Of a DNA stretch of 64,000 bases, positions 47,121-55,496 are shown in pieces. The position numbers and the translations under genes are program-made. The notes beneath the pieces are model-generated. The model made no database searches. It saw only the letters and a list, made by a program, of their open reading frames with translations, and was not told where the DNA came from. The stretch comes from Anodontia alba (taxonomy: Eukaryota > Mollusca > Bivalvia > Lucinida > Lucinidae): contig OZ024827.1 of assembly GCA_964016985.1 (NCBI GenBank), positions 55,492,137 to 55,556,136 on the forward strand, read 5' to 3'. Each line of letters begins with the position of its first letter. Within the stretch, counting starts at the first letter, position 1.

Positions 47121-47589
47121 TCACGTTCGGTTCACCGAGGCAAAGAGACATATAATGATGACGCCAATCGCAGCACAAGCCCCCGCAGCAAGAAGTTTAT
47201 TCCTTTCCCAGTGACTGTCGTGTGATTCCTGGGGGTGGAGGTATTCTCGAAGTCCTTCCATGCCATGATTGGCTTCAATCCAAGGAGCCAGCTTCACTTC
47301 AGCAAACGATGCAGCCCAGTCTTGGATAATGTATATCTTTTTTTTCTTCCCCCTTTTCAGCACACTGGACCGCTAAACTTCCAGAAAGAGCCACAATGGA
47401 GAGGACGCGTGCCCAGTTTAATTCTCCAATCAACAGCTGGTCCAAAACAATCTGAAATGCGTCTCTGCTGATGCCAAACTTTCTAAAATATTCCAAAGTG
47501 TCCGAGAACCAGACATCACTTTCTAGTTGAGCACAGATCCTCAAGATGCCTTCGAAATGTCCCTGTCGACTGGAGAATGGTCCTTGCAT
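47121..47589 (-). pseudogene. Bcl-2-like apoptosis regulator with C-terminal membrane anchor, one frameshift
   Basis: The first frame (ATG at 47587-47589) has a helical N-terminal part, then a BH1-type motif ELNWARVLSIVALSG at residues 56-70, matching the conserved Asn-Trp-x-Arg core of the Bcl-2 family. A frame change in an A8 run (T8 on the plus strand, 47338-47345) separates this from the second frame, which carries a BH2-type motif WIEANHGMEGLREYL and a 20-residue hydrophobic segment (LLAAGACAAIGVIIICLFAS) near the C-terminus, a typical tail anchor. BH4 and BH3 are not obvious; the N-terminal part is short. Bcl-2 relatives of DNA viruses block host cell apoptosis at mitochondria; here that role is an inference. 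Intron-free, and adjacent to virion genes, so a captured viral gene rather than a host gene. The homopolymer break could be decay or a base-calling error. Confidence 0.8.
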
Positions 47590-48205
47590 ATTTTAAGATC
47601 CGGATATCCACTCCCTCCCAGACGAGAGTCAACGTAACAGGTGATAATTTCCCTCATGCCATGTATGATCTGTATTTGTCTCTCTAACACGAAAAAACTA
47701 TCCGATTTATCTGGTGCACATCAACTTGAGGTATTTACAAATTCATCCCTGAATGAATATTTTAACGCTCTGAGTAAACAGTTCAGCAAATTGATATATT
47801 TTTCCCAGAAAAACAGGATTTGACACAGACAGGTGGTTCACCCCAGGACTGAGAATTCTACCCAACTCCCGGGTTTTAAAGTACCGTGGACCGACATCTG
47901 CTAAATCTGCCCATAAGCATGATAAGGGTTCTTACAAAATGTGTGTAAAGGATTACCTGTATCGATTCTCTATTGATTACCGCTGGTTTCCTGCTTCGGC
48001 ATAGAATTTCTATTGAATACCGCTGGTTTTCCGCTTCGGTTATTGCACAACAATACTCCAAGCTTTTATATATTAAATTTACAGATATTTATCGCCCTAC
48101 GGGGCACTGTACAGGTTTAAACGTAGCGCTACGACCTATACCCATCCCGTGCCGGCACTTCTAGTAAGCCTCTAACGACTTTCGCCACAATCATAGTTAG
48201 GTACT
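47590..48205. other. Gene-poor segment with 31-bp direct repeats
   Basis: AT-richer than the rest of the island, no supported gene. TATTGATTACCGCTGG and TATTGAATACCGCTGG blocks, each ending in GCTTCGG, recur at 47970-48000 and 48010-48040. It might be host or transposon sequence inserted in the island, or a control region upstream of the Bcl-2-like gene. Confidence 0.4.
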
Positions 48206-48207
48206 GA

Positions 48208-48424
48208 AGGCAGGAGTGGCCGAGCATTGGAAGTATGAGAGGGCCTGGTCAAGAAAAAGCCCCCAAGAGATAAGATTTAAAAACGAAAAAAATGACCAGG
48301 ACCTCGGGGGGCTTTTGTTGAATTTCTGTGCGTGAGATCGAATCCCGGCGACGAACTTTTTTTTAATGCACCCGCAGGGTCAGCTGCTCAAAGGCGGGTT
48401 GGACGAGCCTGCGCTCTTTTTTTT
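48208..48424 (+). ncRNA. Possible RNA polymerase III unit with pseudoknot-like pairing
   Basis: Internal promoter words are present: an A box TGGCCGAGCATTGG at 48217-48230 and a B box AGATCGAATCC at 48334-48344, followed by T8 at 48357-48364 and a second T8 at 48417-48424. The head starts GGCAGGAGTGGCCGAGC like a tRNA-Ser/Leu, but the ends do not pair as an acceptor stem, so it is not a tRNA. CCTGGTC (48244-48250) pairs with GACCAGG (48294-48300), and AAAAGCCCCC (48255-48264) with GGGGGCTTTT (48307-48316), in crossing order. Some DNA viruses make Pol III RNAs (adenovirus VA); a SINE or pseudo-tRNA is the alternative. Confidence 0.45.
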
Positions 48425-48478
48425 AAGCTCGCGAACAAGAAATATTTATTGAGAGGTGGTACCAGCTTTGTTGAGCTC

Positions 48479-49027
48479 TTACAAGAGCTTGGTGCGGGCT
48501 GTTAGCATCGCCTCGTCTCTCATGAGGTGCAACAGCTGCTTTTTTTCGATCTCGGACAGGCCGCCCTGATTCTGACGCCCACGACGAATCTCAGCCTTCA
48601 TCTGGTCGTACTTGTCGACCTCAGAGAGAATCAGGCGAAACTCCTCCTCGGAGATCTTATCGTCGGTCAGCGCGGTCGAAATGCGGTCTGCGATTGTGTT
48701 TAGCTTCGACTCAGCTAAGACACGGATCTGGTCATGTTTCCTAGCTTTGACTCCAAGCCTCCGACCAATGAATTTTCCGCCGGCTCCCAGCAACCCACAC
48801 ACAATCGCTCCAGCCTGTAAGCCAACTGCAACAGGCACCGCGATGATTGTTGACAAGTGGCCCACGCTGGCCACTGAAAGCGCGGTGTCGAGTCCGTCCA
48901 CGACATTGACCCCCCGCCGGTATTTTTTGTAGAGCGGGGCTCTGAAGTCCCGTTCCTTTTCGAGGTGGGATCTAACCTCGGCCACGTGCTGGTGATTGTC
49001 TCCAGTCGTCTCAAGTGGTGGGACCAT
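48479..49027 (-). CDS. 182-residue membrane/helical protein, putative virion component
   Basis: Intact frame. A polar N-terminus (LEKERDFRAPLYKKYRRG at 22-39) is followed by two adjoining hydrophobic segments at about residues 43-65 and 66-84, likely a membrane hairpin, then a basic turn (IGRRLGVKARKHDQ) and a long helical C-terminus with KLNTIADRISTAL and ISEEEFRLILSEVDKYDQMK. No enzyme motif. Its stop-to-start distance from the upstream 181-residue gene is only 5 bp, so the two are a compact pair. Proteins of this layout occur with Polinton-like elements of invertebrates as far as I can judge; function unknown, a minor capsid or internal membrane protein is plausible. Confidence 0.7.
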   Translation of the reverse strand: MVPPLETTGDNHQHVAEVRSHLEKERDFRAPLYKKYRRGVNVVDGLDTALSVASVGHLSTIIAVPVAVGLQAGAIVCGLLGAGGKFIGRRLGVKARKHDQIRVLAESKLNTIADRISTALTDDKISEEEFRLILSEVDKYDQMKAEIRRGRQNQGGLSEIEKKQLLHLMRDEAMLTARTKLL

Positions 49028-49032
49028 CGTGC

Positions 49033-49578
49033 TTAACTATCACCGCCGTCGGACAGGTTCAAATGACCTAACGCCACGGAGCTTTGATCTGACGAGAGAT
49101 CAAGGGACGTAAATCGCAGCCTTTTGAGCTCGACAGCTGGACCGACATGGATCTTGCTTATATCGAGTAAGCGATAATCCGCCTGATACCCGATCCCCAC
49201 AAGTGTAAAACGCACTTGAGGAGGCTCCTGTACACTGATATAGGCTCCCACCTCTCTACCCTCGTGCGCTTGGGTCCACTTGAGCGTGAACCCGGGTAAA
49301 ACATCAACAAAGTCGTCGGGCCGATCTGCCAGGACAAGCTCGAGAAGGATCGTGGAAGTAGGCAATCCCACGCCGATGATCCCAGCCGGGGCGAACTCAG
49401 AAACCATTTTGAGAACGCCTGGCCGGCTTTTGCTCGTCTTCAGGTTATAGCGCTCGGAAACGACCGCGTTCTTGGTCCCGGGGACGTAGGAACACAGCCG
49501 GGTACCGGCATTTATCACCTTCCGAATCTTGTGCTGCTGGGCCGTCACCACGTAAGGAGCCGAAACTTTGACGTCCAC
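49033..49578 (-). CDS. 181-residue beta-rich protein, putative minor capsid component
   Basis: Intact frame with ATG at 49576-49578. Alternating hydrophobic strands (for example KVSAPYVVTAQQHKIRKVIN, FAPAGIIGVGLPTSTILLE, VRFTLVGIGYQADYRLL, AVELKRLRFTSLDLS) suggest an all-beta fold; no signal or membrane segment. It lies 3 bp after the 99-residue gene. A small jelly-roll or cement-type protein would fit the context, but I do not recognise the family. Confidence 0.65.
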   Translation of the reverse strand: MDVKVSAPYVVTAQQHKIRKVINAGTRLCSYVPGTKNAVVSERYNLKTSKSRPGVLKMVSEFAPAGIIGVGLPTSTILLELVLADRPDDFVDVLPGFTLKWTQAHEGREVGAYISVQEPPQVRFTLVGIGYQADYRLLDISKIHVGPAVELKRLRFTSLDLSSDQSSVALGHLNLSDGGDS

Positions 49579-49581
49579 AAG

Positions 49582-49881
49582 TCAGCCCGTTTCTTGAACG
49601 GGGTCCGCAAAGGCGACCCACCTGCTCCCAGTAAACGCCAGCGTGTGAAGTCGCCTGGGGGCGTCATATGAAAGATCCACATTGCTCAACCCTCCGAGCT
49701 TCTGCGCCCCACCTCCCTCTTGGGTGACGACCTTTTTTCGTCTGTACACCCCGTCGGACAGCTGGAGGCCATACAGCTGTCCCTCCTCCCCATCCTTCTC
49801 GAATCCTTCGGTATCCCCCAGATCAGCCAAAGCCAGCCCGGGGCATTTTCTGGCGCTCCCAGGGCCACCCGCGTCAGACAT
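49582..49881 (-). CDS. 99-residue protein of unknown function
   Basis: The ATG at 49879-49881 overlaps the stop of the upstream gene by 8 bases (ATGTCTGA), and its own stop precedes the next gene by 3 bp. Gly/Asp/Glu-rich with EGGGAQKLGGLSNVDLSYD and ALAFTGSRWVAF-like ends. The tight overlap supports a real viral gene; nothing else is known. It could alternatively be the separated C-terminal part of the upstream protein. Confidence 0.5.
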   Translation of the reverse strand: MSDAGGPGSARKCPGLALADLGDTEGFEKDGEEGQLYGLQLSDGVYRRKKVVTQEGGGAQKLGGLSNVDLSYDAPRRLHTLAFTGSRWVAFADPVQETG

Positions 49882-50563
49882 TTCTTATTATATGTAGTGC
49901 TGCGCTCACGTGGTCGAAGCATAGCTTTCTGCCACTCGTGTCTAATATTGCGAGCGTTAGCTGAGAAACAGTCCCCGATGCCAGCCGTTTGTACTGCAAG
50001 CCGGGGAATGTCTCTGTCCGACCACCCCCACACCTTTTGTTCTTGACGGGGACGGATCTAAGCGGAGTTGAGGGGGCACCGTTATGGAGGTTCTCCGTGG
50101 TGCTTATCTCTGCGAGGTGAACGCAGATCTCCCTGTAGACAGCAAGCCGGTGTGGCTCGTCTGCGGTGTATGTCTTGCCGGGCTCGAATGTGTCTCGAGA
50201 GAACCCAAGGAAGTCGGCTAGCCAGCTATTTAAGACCAGACGTTTCTCCGCAGACAGCTTTAAGCGGCCAGTTGGGGCGTGCAAACAAAGTTCGGCGCCC
50301 AGAGGCTGGAGCACATCATCTAGCTCGCAGGCATTGTAGTACCCATCGGGTATCTTCAGCGTGGTACGTCCGGTTAAAACTTGATTATTCTCTAACGCGG
50401 CGCCGATATTGTGCCAGCGGTGGTAATACGTGAGCTCACAGAGAGCGACCTCCAGCCCCACAAACGCAGTGCCGGGAATAGATGCTTCCGCTTCCCCGCT
50501 TCCCCGTTTTGAATGTCGGTGAGTGTCACACTCATAGTGCATAGTACATAGTGACCCAAACAA
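49874..50563 (-). CDS. 229-residue conserved-looking structural protein (candidate penton/minor capsid), N-terminus shifted
   Basis: Mostly intact frame with ELTYYHRWHNI, PDGYYNACELDDVLQPLG, WLADFLGFSRDTFEPGKTYT, VHLAEISTTENLHNG and a C-terminal half rich in strands (QYKRLASGTVSQLTLAILD). The aromatic WHN and NLHNG words and Gly turns look strongly conserved. The first 20-30 residues (Cys/His/Arg/Ser-rich) read poorly; the alternative frame there has a better-looking start at the ATG near 50536, so a frameshift near 50450-50480 is likely. Context beside the capsid genes suggests a minor capsid or penton-type protein; this is inference. Confidence 0.6.
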   Translation of the reverse strand: MFGSLCTMHYECDTHRHSKRGSGEAEASIPGTAFVGLEVALCELTYYHRWHNIGAALENNQVLTGRTTLKIPDGYYNACELDDVLQPLGAELCLHAPTGRLKLSAEKRLVLNSWLADFLGFSRDTFEPGKTYTADEPHRLAVYREICVHLAEISTTENLHNGAPSTPLRSVPVKNKRCGGGRTETFPGLQYKRLASGTVSQLTLAILDTSGRKLCFDHVSAALHIIRNV

Positions 50564-50654
50564 GAGGGCCTACTCGTTCAAAAGCTCTACAACATATCGG
50601 GCGGGGGCCCATTTCAAAGAGAAGCAGGCGCTTTCTCTGGCCAGCCAGAAGATT

Positions 50655-51878
50655 ATGGTTGATGACGAGGGAGGTGACTTTCAGGCCTCTTTCCCAGACA
50701 TCTTCGCCCAGTACCAGAATCCCCCACTCACTGGGAGCCCCCTCACGACATCGAATAAGGCTTGGAATTCCTGGAAAACCACTTTCGATTGGTGGCAATG
50801 CCAGCTCAATTTCGCCCTCTGGTGCGCGACTGCTGGTTGCGGGGTCTCTGCTGATGACCATCTCAAAGCTAAAGACCCCCTTCTCTCAGGTCTGTATTGC
50901 TTCCATGTCTATTATACGACGAGGCGTCTGCTTGTGGAGCTAAAAGTCGCCCTCCCTGGGGACAAGTCCTATTCTTGGTATGAGAACGCCTACGATGCCA
51001 GAGCCTACAAGCGGCTCTGCACCGGGTTCGGAGTGGCAACTAGCACCGATTGGAGACAAAAGCTAGACAACGGGTGCCAAGGCCTCGGACCTTGGAGCAC
51101 GTATATGGAGCCGTCGGGCGCCTACCGGCATGCGCACTACTCCGATGGCCCCTTCTTCCACCCGAAGGACGCCATACGCCATAACCGGGACATATCAGGG
51201 GCGTGGACGATGTTCATTCTCGATAAATCAGAAGGCTTCACGCAAGCAGGTGTGGAGCGCCTCAATGACAGTATACGGACGTATGTGTGGGCTATCCTGG
51301 GAGCGCAAGCCCAGACGCGCTCGAACATTCTCAAGGCCGGGACGGGGTTCGACTCTCAAAAGCAGTTCCAGGCCAATGTCGAAGACGCCATCGCCTCGCC
51401 CGTCGACATCCCCAGCAGCATCGCTCGATATCAAAAGACGCTCCAATATGCATCGACCCCTCTGGACTTCGTCTTCGGGATAGGGCTCTACCTCGCCCCG
51501 AGCGACATGGCACTTCACCCGGGCAGTGTCCAGGGCTACAACAACGAAATCGTGATCGCTGGATCTGAAGCAGCCATCGGCCACAACCCGGGGATTAACG
51601 AATCTGAACAGATCGGCAAGACCGCAGGCGATAAGTCCTTCGAAGGAAAAGTCAAAGCACCAGCCGGGACTGATCACAAGGGGCCACCGAGTGGCAGACC
51701 CGCAGCTGACCCTGCGGGTCATGCTGATCCCGTTGCTGACCCGCAGGGTCAAGAACATCATCAACAACACGCGTCTGGTCGCGCTGCCGCAGACCGGAGC
51801 CACGAAGAAGAAAAAACGGCTCTCATAGCCGCAGGGGTCGGGGTTGGCCTAGTGGCGCCATGGTTGGGGTCTCGCTAG
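50655..51878 (+). CDS. 407-residue protein with C-terminal hydrophobic tail, putative virion protein
   Basis: The longest intact frame in the island. Residues 20-300 are rich in Trp, Tyr and Phe (WNSWKTTFDWWQCQLNFALW, FHVYYTTRRLLVELK, AWTMFILDKSEGFTQAGVER, SIRTYVWAILGAQAQTRSNI, LDFVFGIGLYLAPSDMALHP) and look like a well-folded globular protein. Residues about 310-385 are a low-complexity Ala/Gly/His/Asp linker, and the last 20 (ALIAAGVGVGLVAPWLGS) are hydrophobic. It is the only plus-strand gene between minus-strand genes and starts about 90 bp from the 229-residue gene, so the two probably share a divergent promoter. No recognisable enzyme motif. Confidence 0.72.
   Translation: MVDDEGGDFQASFPDIFAQYQNPPLTGSPLTTSNKAWNSWKTTFDWWQCQLNFALWCATAGCGVSADDHLKAKDPLLSGLYCFHVYYTTRRLLVELKVALPGDKSYSWYENAYDARAYKRLCTGFGVATSTDWRQKLDNGCQGLGPWSTYMEPSGAYRHAHYSDGPFFHPKDAIRHNRDISGAWTMFILDKSEGFTQAGVERLNDSIRTYVWAILGAQAQTRSNILKAGTGFDSQKQFQANVEDAIASPVDIPSSIARYQKTLQYASTPLDFVFGIGLYLAPSDMALHPGSVQGYNNEIVIAGSEAAIGHNPGINESEQIGKTAGDKSFEGKVKAPAGTDHKGPPSGRPAADPAGHADPVADPQGQEHHQQHASGRAAADRSHEEEKTALIAAGVGVGLVAPWLGSR
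51697..51751. repeat. Inverted GACCCTGCGGGTC boxes inside the 407-residue gene
   Basis: TGACCCTGCGGGTCA at 51707-51721 and its exact reverse complement TGACCCGCAGGGTCA at 51737-51751, each itself nearly palindromic. They encode the low-complexity linker. An 18-base stretch here also matches 48370-48387 in antisense. Confidence 0.85.
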
Positions 51879-53215
51879 CCAGTCTCTTGCGGCCACGAGA
51901 AGAAGCGCCCCCACGCTGATGACCAAGGCCCACAAATTGTCAGCGAGCCAAGTCGCGGTTTTTCCAAGTGGCCCAGAAGCCAAGAGACTATTGACCCGAT
52001 GATGCCGGGCAGGGCCGCAGCGGTCTTGCCGGCAAAATTAGCCAGGGCACGCCCAAGGTGCTTTTTTATCCACTGCTTGACCCCGCCCTTGTCGGATGGC
52101 CTGGGAGTCGGCGACGGCACTGGCGCACTTCCCCCACCGGTGACCGCAAGCACGAGTGTCGAGATCGCCATGCCGATTGCTGTAAGGATGCTCACGATCG
52201 TTATCCCCTGCTTACGGAAGAGTGTGCGAATGCGCTCAGCCAGCGTAGTGTCTTCATGGAGGAGCCGCCTGATGGTCTCACGAATTCGGTTAATTTGGGA
52301 CCGGCGAGCTGCTTTGTTCGTGGAGAGGGCTTCGAGCCTCGCTTGTCTTTCAAGTTCGAGGTCGGAGAGCTCGCCCTGAAGCTTTTTCATTCGATCTCGA
52401 GTATCTTGTTGAATTTCGGTGTCGTCCGTTTCCGTCAGTTTTTGGCGCTCCCTGGCCAAGTGCTTCTCGACTTCGGATTTCCGGTCGTCGACATCTGACA
52501 GCTTCGCCAGGTTGTTAGCGAGCTCATCTCTCATTCTCGTCATGGCCTCCCTTACTCCAGCGAGATCTCTTGTGGCCTGGGTGACCCACGCGACGTCCAT
52601 TTGCGGGTCCTCGATGGACCAATGCGGTCTCGACGTCTCCTGTTGTCCCAATGACGTCGTTGGTCACGCCGGAGAGGTCCTTCAGCTCGATGGATTCAAT
52701 GTTTTTGGGGAGGGCCTCCTCTGCACTCTGGAGCGTTTCCACGGCCTCTTTGCCGAGCCCCCGCGACACCCCCGATCTATAATCAGTGAGCCCCAGCGAT
52801 CTCCGCAGCGCATATGTGCCACCAGCCCCGTATCTTTTGGCCAGCGTGTCTAGAGCCAGAAACCGAAATCCCCCCTCGTCGCAGCAACGGAGATCTTCTT
52901 GTCTTCAGGTGTCCAGTAAAGTGTCTTACCGTCGGGGTCGATCCCGAACTGGCTATAGTCGATCCTGCCTTCGGGGCGCAGCCCATAGGTGTGGCTTACC
53001 TCGTTGTAGAAAGTATCAACCAGGCGCTTCTTCTGGGCCTCGAGCTCTACCTGTCTTAACTCGTCCTGCAAGTCCTGCAAATTATCTCCAGAAGCGTTTA
53101 GCTGCTGCTGCACGTCAAGCGGTGGCTCCATAGGGGGGTCGGGGAGGTCGAAACCATCGTCTTCTCCAGGCCCGTCTGGGTCGAACGTGGGGTTCTCGAA
53201 AGTGACGTCATCCAT
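51875..53215 (-). pseudogene. Coiled-coil protein with membrane segments, putative virion protein, frameshifted
   Basis: Start at the ATG 53213-53215 (MDDVTFENPTFDPDGPGEDD), then an acidic Pro-rich segment, a helix (LQDLQDELRQVELEAQKK) and YGLRPEGRIDYSQFGID. A frame change near 52865 leads to FLALDTLAKRYGAGGTYALR (52790-52860) and to ETLQSAEEALPKNIESIE in 52524-52769. After another change near 52600 the 258-residue frame (51875-52651) has a long coiled coil (25-150), one membrane segment (SILTAIGMAISTLVLAV, 154-170), a Pro/Ser linker and an amphipathic end. At the A5 run 51959-51963 the frame changes again; the alternative frame continues with hydrophobic sequence, suggesting a second C-terminal membrane segment. 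The gene was probably about 440 codons. Its 5' end is repeated in the 494-bp units. Confidence 0.68.
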
Positions 53216-54370
53216 CGCGGATGCCTCATTTGAAGGTTGTTGAGTGGGTTCAAATGCACCATGGCTTCGAGCAAATTCGGACGCAAGCTTAATCCTTATA
53301 GGTGCGTCCGCGAGCCCCTGGGGGTCAAAGGAGTGCGGCAGTCCGTCGTGATTACAAACAACCCGAGCACGATTGATCAGAACCAACAGCTGCTGGTTCG
53401 GGTGTCCAGTAGAGTGTTTTGCCGTCGTCATCAATCCCAAACTGGCTATAGTCGATCCTGCCTTCGGGGCGCAGCCCATAGGTGTGGCTTACCTCGTTGT
53501 AGAAAGTATCAACCAGGCGCTTCTTCTGGGCCTCGAGCTCTACCTGTCTTAACTCGTCCTGCAAGTCCTGCAAATTATCCCCAGAAGCGTTTAGCTGCTG
53601 CTGCACGTCAAGCGGTGGCTCCATAGGGGGGTCGGGGAGGTCGAAACCATCGTCTTCTCCAGGCCCGTCTGGGTCGAACGTGGGGTTCTCGAAAGTGACG
53701 TCATCCATCGCGGATGCCTCATTTGAAGGTTGTTGCGTGGGTTCAAATGCACCATGGCTTCGAGCAAATTCGGACGCAAGCTTAATCCTTATAGGTGCCT
53801 CCGCGAGCCCCTGGGGGTCAAAGGAGTGCGGCAGTCCGTCGTGATTACAAACAACCCGAGCACGATTGATCAGAACCAACAGCTGCTGGTTCGGGTGTCC
53901 AGTAGAGTGTTTTGCCGTCGTCATCAATCCCAAACTAGCTATAGTCGATCCTGCCTTCGGGGCGCAACCCATAGGCACGGTTCACTTTGTTGTAGAAAGT
54001 ATCAACCAGGCGCTTCTTCTGGGCATCAAGTTCTGCCTGTCTTAACTCATCTCGCAGGTTCTCAATAAGGTCCCCGGACGTGTTTAGCCTTTGCTGGACA
54101 TCCAGCGGTGGGTCCATGGGGGGGGGGGGGGTCGGGGAAGTCATAATCATCGTCTATTGCAGTGGCGTCCTCGGGGTCGAACGTGGGGTTTTGGCAATCC
54201 ATCGCGGCTCATTTGAAGGTTGTTGCGTAGGTTCAAATACACCATGGCTTCGAGCAAATTCGGACAAACAATCCTTACCGGTGCCTCCGCGAGCCCTTGG
54301 GGTCAAAGGAGTGCGGCAGTCCGTCGTGATTACAAACAACCCGAGCACGATTGATCAGAATCAACAGCTG
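52906..54370. repeat. Triplicated 494-bp unit over a divergent promoter
   Basis: ACTGGCTATAGTCGATCCTG recurs at 52949, 53443 and (with one change) 53937; ACCATGGCTTCGAGCAAATT recurs at 53258, 53751 and 54241. Each unit holds the N-terminal part of the minus-strand coiled-coil gene, a 45-bp gap, and the first codons of the plus-strand capsid gene up to CAACAGCTGCTGGTTCGGGT. Units one and two are almost identical; unit three is diverged, with several small indels and a G10 run at 54120. Only unit one joins the rest of the coiled-coil gene, and only unit three joins the capsid gene. Confidence 0.93.
53216..53260. promoter_or_regulatory. 45-bp divergent promoter region (copy 1 of 3)
   Basis: Only 45 bp separate the two start codons (53213-53215 on minus, 53261 on plus). 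The segment contains CATTTGAAGGTTGTTG and GGTTCAAATGCACC, with CATTTGAA and TTCAAATG forming an inverted repeat. Copies lie at about 53709-53753 and 54205-54243. It must contain initiation signals for both genes if both were transcribed from here; no TATA box is visible. Confidence 0.55.
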
Positions 54371-55496
54371 ATCGTTCGATTCCCGAACCTCGGCGCGCAC
54401 GACATCGTTCCAGGGACTGCCCGCCTGGCCTTCAGAATCACGCTGGATAGTGAAGATGCGAACCGGACCGTGGTTCAGAACCTGGGCCGCGCCATGGTGA
54501 AGAAGACCGTGATCAAGATCTCCGGCAACGAGGTCATGTCCGTCGACGATAGTGACGTCTGCAACTGTTACGGTGATCTCTGGAAGACGGCCTCGATGAG
54601 GCAAATGAGCAGTACCAAGGCATACGTCTGGTAACCGAAACACAAAGCGAATTCGCATCGATGCCGGAAACAAAGATGAGACAGTGGCAGCCGACAAGGC
54701 CATCGCAGATGCCTTCGGCAACCGCTTCTACATCCCGCTTGATTTCGAGCTGCTCGAGAGCGCGCTGGGAGACCACCTGGAGTATGAATTCACCTTCAAC
54801 GATTACAGCCGCGTGATCCGGGCCACGGGCGATGCCAACGCCTCATATGACATTGAGAACCTAAGTCTGGAGTATGACATGGTCACTCAGCCGGAGCTGG
54901 CTCGCATGATCGCCAATCAGTACAACGGCCGCCTCGCGATCCTGTACGACCGGATTCTGAGGCACCGAACGATTAGCAAAAATAAGAGCGACACCCTCTG
55001 GAATATCAACTTCAACGTGCCCGCCCGCAGCATGAAGGGGTCTTGATACTCTATGAGGATGTTGCCGTGCAACAACCCTTCGCTCGCAACACCGAGGCCT
55101 TCTATAAACCGAAAATAACCAAATGTGAGGTCACCATCGAGGGGATCCCCAACCAGCTCTTCAGTCAGGGGATGCGTGCCTATCAGATGTGGGCCGAGGC
55201 ACTGAAGTTATTTGCACCCGGCAGAATGCGTCACCCAGATGTGTCAGTGGTGGCGAAAGACCTGGCCCTGGGGAGAATTCCTGACAAGCAAGTATGCTTT
55301 GTGGCTTGACCTCAGGACAGCCGATGATGGCCGGCTTCATGGCAGTGGCCGCCTCATAGAGAATGCCAGCGAAGGTGTGACGATCCAGTTGACAAAGAAA
55401 GCAGAGGCGGCCGGCGCTTTGAACATCTATCTCAGCATCATCAGGGATGCCCAGCTCAACCTCGAAGATGGCCGCTTCGTCTCCGCCGTCTATTAG
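54244..55496 (+). pseudogene. Probable major capsid protein (double jelly-roll type), multiply frameshifted
   Basis: The ATG at 54244 opens the gene in repeat unit three, then the frame changes and the main N-terminal piece runs to 54634 (VRQSVVITNNPSTIDQNQQ, FPNLGAHDIVPGTARLAFRI, KKTVIKISGNEVMSVDDSD). Further pieces: about 54640-55046 (FYIPLDFELLESALGDHLEY, LEYDMVTQPELARMIANQYN), 55043-55309 (ITKCEVTIEGIPNQLFSQG), and 55280-55496 (YALWLDLRTADDGRLHGSG, LNIYLSIIRDAQLNLEDGRF). Total size of about 400-420 residues, a mostly beta composition, and position directly before the packaging ATPase fit the capsid protein of Polinton/adintovirus-type viruses. At least four frame changes make it a pseudogene. 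No structure comparison was possible, so the assignment is moderate. Confidence 0.6.
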
